Below, in pieces: positions 60,903-64,000 of a DNA stretch of 64,000 nt (positions are counted from its first letter, which is position 1; each line of letters opens with the position of its first letter). Origin of the DNA: Firmicutes bacterium UBA5286 (lineage in GTDB: Bacteria; Bacillota; Proteinivoracia; UBA4975); contig DHSM01000028.1 of the NCBI GenBank assembly GCA_002408465.1, forward strand, positions 60,422 to 124,421, written 5' to 3'. The notes below the pieces were generated by a model. That model saw nothing but the letters and a program-made list of their open reading frames with translations, did not search any database and had not been told where the DNA came from. Both the position numbers and the translations under genes were made by a program.

Positions 60903-61592
60903 CTATACCGTTAATTGGTGTTGGTATTGTTCGCCAATGGTTTTGAAAATCAAATCATAGCCGTCATTATTGGGATGGATGCCATCAGAACAAATTAAAT
61001 CCCCATAGTTGTTGCGTTTCAGAAATGCGCTGCGGATATCAATTATGGGCACATCCATTTTGGTGGCCAACAGCATAACCTCTATATTATACATCTCCTG
61101 CCAGCGGTAGATCATATCCACATCGCCGAGCCATTGTAGTATGTTGTCCTTGTTAATCCCTTTGGATACCCAGTTGAAAAAGCGGTTTGGCTCTAATGGG
61201 GGAAGTGTAAGTATGGTTGGCTTGCCGCCATTATTGCGGATTTCTTCAATTACCTGTTCATATAAACTTTTAAATTCTCCAAGAGGAGTTTTGGGAACAT
61301 GCTCTTTTTCTGGATTAGCGGCAATCTCATTCCAGGCGAAATCGCAATCATTGCCCCCCACTTCAAGAAAAACGCTGTTATACCCCGTCAACTCACGAGC
61401 ATGCCTCTTTATTAAAGACAAGGCTTTTGCAACGGTGCATCCGAACATTGAATAATTCTTGATATTAACCTTATTTCTCCCAAAAAGCTTTTCAATATTC
61501 AGCTTGATAATCTCGTAGCGGCTTGTAATAGGATGCAATACAACTCCCTTAGCGATTGAATCCCCAAAGACGCAAATTTCTCTAGCGCCCAC
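60903..61592 (-). CDS. SGNH/GDSL family hydrolase
   Basis: A 229-residue esterase-like protein with block I ICVFGDSIAKGV, block III VFLEVGGNDCDF and block V CSDGIHPNNDGYDL, giving the Ser, Gly, Asn, Asp and His set. No signal peptide is present. The substrate is unknown. GTG 61592 is chosen because AAGGGGGGAG lies 5 nt upstream; the frame itself opens as far as 61715 inside the next gene. Confidence 0.9.
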   Translation of the reverse strand: MGAREICVFGDSIAKGVVLHPITSRYEIIKLNIEKLFGRNKVNIKNYSMFGCTVAKALSLIKRHARELTGYNSVFLEVGGNDCDFAWNEIAANPEKEHVPKTPLGEFKSLYEQVIEEIRNNGGKPTILTLPPLEPNRFFNWVSKGINKDNILQWLGDVDMIYRWQEMYNIEVMLLATKMDVPIIDIRSAFLKRNNYGDLICSDGIHPNNDGYDLIFKTIGEQYQHQLTV

Positions 61593-61615
61593 GTGTACTC
61601 CCCCCTTAACTGGAT

Positions 61616-62404
61616 TTATGACCTTCCCATTTTCTCGCTGATATAAAATGCTAAGGATACAAGTGCTAAATATACTACATAAAGAATCCAGGCGCTGCTC
61701 CAGAGATGAAACCATATGGATGCAGATAAATACAGGATGGTTGTCAGCTGTAAGCCCGCCGCCAAAAGGTGAATGTCTCGCTCTAGTGTTGAAAAATGTT
61801 TTCTGTTAGCTATGTAGTCGGTCATGATATAAAGATATACGATAATCACTACAATCAGCCAGCTGTGTCCCCAAACATTTTTGGAATGCACAACCGATAA
61901 ATACAGAGAGGGGAAAACATAAAGAATTGGTATTAAGCTGCCATAAATTAATGCTATCCCGCACCGCTTAAAAGCTTTAAAATTAAATAATCTTGCGTAT
62001 TGATATCCGTTTAATGCGAAATAAAACAAATATAAAAAGGCGCCGCCAACAGGTACTAGCCAAGTCATATTAAAGGACTTGAGCACAACTATGCTGATAA
62101 AAAGATAGATTGCAGTTAATGTAAGAAAATAAAATGTGCTGAAAGACGCAGTACTGATTAGATTCTTTTTCAAGGCGCTGAGGGAACTGCCTGTTTCCAC
62201 CTCTTTGACGGCATCTTTGTAGTCAAGGGTCATTTCAATGGCATTTTTATAGCTGTCTTCTTTGGCCATTCCCGAATCCAGGCAATCATTATATTTATCC
62301 AGCATGATGGAATACAATTCTTCACGGACCTCAATAATCTTATCTGTTTTCGGATATAAGAAAAACTTTCTATTGATGAATTTTCTTAATTTCTTTTCCA
62401 TCAT
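61616..62404 (-). CDS. membrane protein with DUF1700/HAAS-like N-terminal domain
   Basis: A 262-residue protein. The first 80 residues are helical and soluble (IIEVREELYSIMLDKYNDCL and GMAKEDSYKNAIEMTLDYKD), as in HAAS/DUF1700 domains that accompany PadR regulators. Six membrane helices follow. The start overlaps the PadR stop by 4 nt. Such pairs are thought to form a regulator and a membrane sensor, but the signal is unknown. Confidence 0.8.
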   Translation of the reverse strand: MMEKKLRKFINRKFFLYPKTDKIIEVREELYSIMLDKYNDCLDSGMAKEDSYKNAIEMTLDYKDAVKEVETGSSLSALKKNLISTASFSTFYFLTLTAIYLFISIVVLKSFNMTWLVPVGGAFLYLFYFALNGYQYARLFNFKAFKRCGIALIYGSLIPILYVFPSLYLSVVHSKNVWGHSWLIVVIIVYLYIMTDYIANRKHFSTLERDIHLLAAGLQLTTILYLSASIWFHLWSSAWILYVVYLALVSLAFYISEKMGRS

Positions 62405-62733
62405 AGGTTGCCCCCGATCAGGTTATTCAAGACAACTTGGATTTCTTTCCATTCATTTACTTTCTGAACATACACTTCCTTGCCTTTTGGGGTAATCCGA
62501 TAATACTTGCGCCTTGCGCTGCCATCCTCGTCACCCCAATAGCTTGTAATCAACTTATCCTTCTCCATGCGCTTGAAGGCTGTATACACTGTAGCATCCT
62601 TTATACTGAATAAGCCCTTGCCGCCTTCAATGATGGTTTTCATTATTTCATAGCCATAGGAATCTTTTTTTATGAGGATAGCTAGGATAATCGTTTCAGT
62701 ATTTCCCCGCAATATTTCACTTGAGTAACTCAA
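62401..62733 (-). CDS. PadR family transcriptional regulator
   Basis: A 110-residue winged-helix protein: ILRGNTETIILAILIKKDSY, GYEIMKTIIEGGKGLFSIKD, ATVYTAFKRMEKDKLITSYW and RKYYRITPKGKEV, all typical of PadR. It probably represses its own operon through the 19-bp palindrome at the promoter. TTG 62733 is chosen for GGAGGAGATGGA just upstream. The frame is open to 62796, which is inside the promoter. Confidence 0.92.
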   Translation of the reverse strand: MSYSSEILRGNTETIILAILIKKDSYGYEIMKTIIEGGKGLFSIKDATVYTAFKRMEKDKLITSYWGDEDGSARRKYYRITPKGKEVYVQKVNEWKEIQVVLNNLIGGNL

Positions 62734-62747
62734 TCCATCTCCTCCGT

Positions 62748-62796
62748 TACCTAACCTGGTTAGGTATATTATATAGTTATACCCTTTAGCCGTCAA
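62748..62796 (-). promoter_or_regulatory. promoter and palindromic operator of the PadR operon
   Basis: On the minus strand TTGACG (62796-62791), 17 bp, TATAAT (62773-62768) form the promoter. A perfect palindrome TACCTAACCTGGTTAGGTA (62748-62766) starts directly after the -10 box, covering the expected start site, an ideal place for self-repression. Confidence 0.85.
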
Positions 62797-62918
62797 CAGT
62801 TTTTAGTTATTTATGTAAAAAATGATCTCTTACTAAACAACTTGACTTAAATAATATAAGCGTTGCTCACCCTTGCAGGGCAGATCCACTAAGGATTTTA
62901 ACATTTTGTTAATAAAAT

Positions 62919-62962
62919 TTGACAACCAAATCAACTTGTTGTATTGTGAAGTTAATCACAAT
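62919..62962 (+). promoter_or_regulatory. promoter with TGTGA-N6-TCACA operator for the hydrogenase-maturation operon
   Basis: TTGACA (62919-62924), 17 bp and TATTGT (62942-62947) form the promoter. ATTGTGAAGTTAATCACAAT (62943-62962) overlaps the -10 box and start site. The dyad fits both CRP/FNR (TGTGA-N6-TCACA) and Rex (TTGTGAA-N4-TTCACAA, one mismatch). Position over the -10 box implies repression, which favours Rex, a redox sensor of NADH/NAD. Confidence 0.65.
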
Positions 62963-63011
62963 CTGAGGGTGGGGCTCTGCTCCACTCAAGGATGAAACAA
63001 ATAAGATATCC

Positions 63012-63110
63012 TGCGCCAAAGGGGAAACCTGCTGGAAAAGGGAGCTTGTATATTTGCTTATTTAAGCTTGCTTTGGCGCATTTGCAGCGCTTTGGGCAAG
63101 CTTTTTATTT
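63012..63110 (+). ncRNA. riboswitch-like leader upstream of TM1266-type gene and hydE
   Basis: TGCGCCAAAG (63012-63021) pairs perfectly with CTTTGGCGCA (63071-63080), closing a compact 70-nt domain that contains GGGGAAACCTGCTGGAAAAG. The last arm overlaps a terminator: AAGCTTGC (63064-63071) with GCAAGCTT (63096-63103), inner GCGC/GCGC, then TTTATTT. The two folds share 63071 onwards and compete. A further hairpin lies at 62965-62990. No known aptamer class is recognised. Confidence 0.6.
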
Positions 63111-63131
63111 CTAGAAGGGAGAAAAGAAAAA

Positions 63132-63377
63132 GTGGAAAACCGCATTGGCATCGTAGGAATAGTGATTGAGGACCGGGATTTTGTCCCGCTGGTGAACAGC
63201 ATCCTCAGTGAGCATGGTGAAATCATCGTCGGCAGAATGGGTATTCCTTACAGGGATCGGCACGTCGCGGTAATATCCCTGATCGTTGACGGCACAACCG
63301 ATGAGATTGGTTCCCTGACAGGAAGGTTGGGGGAAGTAAAAGGAGTCAGCGTTAAATCGGCACTGACTAAAAAGTAA
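63132..63377 (+). CDS. TM1266-type iron-only hydrogenase system regulator
   Basis: An 81-residue ACT-like or NikR-C-like single-domain protein: RIGIVGIVIEDRDFVPLVNS, ILSEHGEIIVGRMGIPYRDR and VAVISLIVDGTTDEIGSLTG. The family regularly accompanies [FeFe]-hydrogenase maturation genes and is annotated as a regulator, though it lacks a DNA-binding domain. GTG 63132 follows AGAAGGGAGAA. The hydE gene starts 11 nt after its stop. Confidence 0.9.
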   Translation: MENRIGIVGIVIEDRDFVPLVNSILSEHGEIIVGRMGIPYRDRHVAVISLIVDGTTDEIGSLTGRLGEVKGVSVKSALTKK

Positions 63378-63388
63378 AGGGTGATTGG

Positions 63389-64000
63389 ATGGACCGGGAG
63401 ACTCAGCAAATTATTCGCAAGGCCAAAGAAACCCAACATCTGAGCAAAGAAGAGCTTGTATCCATCTTAGCCTGCGAATCTTCCAGGGCCTCTGCCCTTT
63501 TCGCGGCTGCCGACCAAGTCCGTCAGCAGTATGTAGGAGATGAAGTCCATCTGCGGGGAATAATTGAGTTTTCTAATTGCTGCCAACGGAATTGCCGCTA
63601 CTGCGGATTGCGGCGGGGGAATCCCACTATCAAGCGTTACCGCATGAGCGCCGACGAAATCTATGAGGCGGCGTTGGCTGCCTGCAGGCTTGGCTACAGG
63701 ACCGTTGTCCTTCAATCTGGTGAAGACAGTCTTTATGACGCAGATATGATTGCCGCCATTGTAAAAAGGCTGAAGAAACTGGACCTGGCGGTAACCTTAA
63801 GCTGTGGCGAGCGCCCCTATGAAGAATACCTTTACTGGCGCAGAGCCGGTGCTGACCGTTATTTGCTCAAACATGAGACTGCCAACACGCTGCTCTACAG
63901 CAAACTCCATCCGGATATGTCCTTTGCCGAGCGCAGGCGCTGTCTGGCAGATTTGCGGCAAACAGGGTATCAGGTGGGCTCTGGGTGCATGGTTGGATTA
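63389..64000 (+). CDS. hydE: [FeFe]-hydrogenase maturase HydE (radical SAM), partial
   Basis: The first 204 residues are present; the gene continues past the window end. After HLRGIIEFSNCC comes the radical-SAM cysteine triad CQRNCRYCGLRR, then YRMSADEIYEAALAACRLGY, VVLQSGEDSLYD and LSCGERPYEEYLYWRRAGAD, all typical of HydE. HydE helps build the diiron cluster of [FeFe]-hydrogenase together with HydF and HydG, which would be expected downstream. ATG 63389 follows AAGGGTGATTGG. Confidence 0.95.
   Translation, partial: MDRETQQIIRKAKETQHLSKEELVSILACESSRASALFAAADQVRQQYVGDEVHLRGIIEFSNCCQRNCRYCGLRRGNPTIKRYRMSADEIYEAALAACRLGYRTVVLQSGEDSLYDADMIAAIVKRLKKLDLAVTLSCGERPYEEYLYWRRAGADRYLLKHETANTLLYSKLHPDMSFAERRRCLADLRQTGYQVGSGCMVGL

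Overview
The window looks like a chromosomal piece of an anaerobic, clostridia-like Firmicute. Ribosome binding sites are strong AGGAGG types, TTG and GTG starts are common, and sigma-A promoters (TTGACA, 17 bp, TATAAT) are easy to see. Gene content fits an anaerobe: a TM1266-type hydrogenase regulator and HydE, an Mrp/NifX/DUF134/DUF5320 operon, MscL and SPFH proteins. A relative of Dethiobacter is my best guess from the gene mix and a dispersed GGGACGGACC-type repeat; this is inference only. No rRNA, tRNA, CRISPR array or intact mobile element was seen.

Layout. 0.2-2.2 kb: a GntR/YtrA-type ABC operon. 2.4-4.1 kb: an ECF transporter S component and a P-loop kinase behind a possible attenuator. 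4.1-11.2 kb: leftward housekeeping genes (DUF3842, CDF transporter, membrane proteins, TVP38, FtsH, SLC13-type permease). 11.4-13.9 kb: a Uma2 protein and a nucleobase permease with a folded leader. 14-19 kb: SPFH protein with a small RHH protein, the Mrp/NifX/DUF134/DUF5320 operon under two TGACATATGTCA operators, and cardiolipin synthase. 19-28 kb: metallophosphoesterase, an M20 hydrolase with two membrane proteins behind a 340-nt leader, MscL, a second CDF transporter, a PlsC-type acyltransferase, barnase-barstar and a GNAT.

28.4-33 kb is an AT-rich insertion-like cluster: a secreted 194-residue protein with a G10 tract at its ribosome binding site, two ABC permeases, an ABC ATPase and a membrane-anchored ankyrin protein. 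I regard it as the best candidate for an undescribed system, perhaps a secreted toxin or signal with its export or immunity machinery. 33-42.7 kb is a decayed accessory region: frameshifted Uma2, SdpI-like protein, truncated GNAT, IS66 remnant, a Gabija-like helicase with a ruined OLD nuclease, an hsdM fragment, a two-gene DUF488 module and a methyltransferase-acetyltransferase fusion.

43-64 kb: an ABC-F protein with a long attenuator-like leader, a DUF4153 membrane protein, a toroid-like protein, a sortase-type surface protein with Asp-Ala repeats, a HIRAN protein, two more Uma2 proteins, nitroreductase, YpfJ-type peptidase, a BlaI/BlaR1 pair, two DegV proteins, an SGNH hydrolase, a PadR operon, and finally a hydrogenase-maturation operon (TM1266, HydE) behind a riboswitch-like leader and a palindromic operator. 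Ten copies of a dispersed intergenic repeat mark the window, seven of them between 52.5 and 60 kb.
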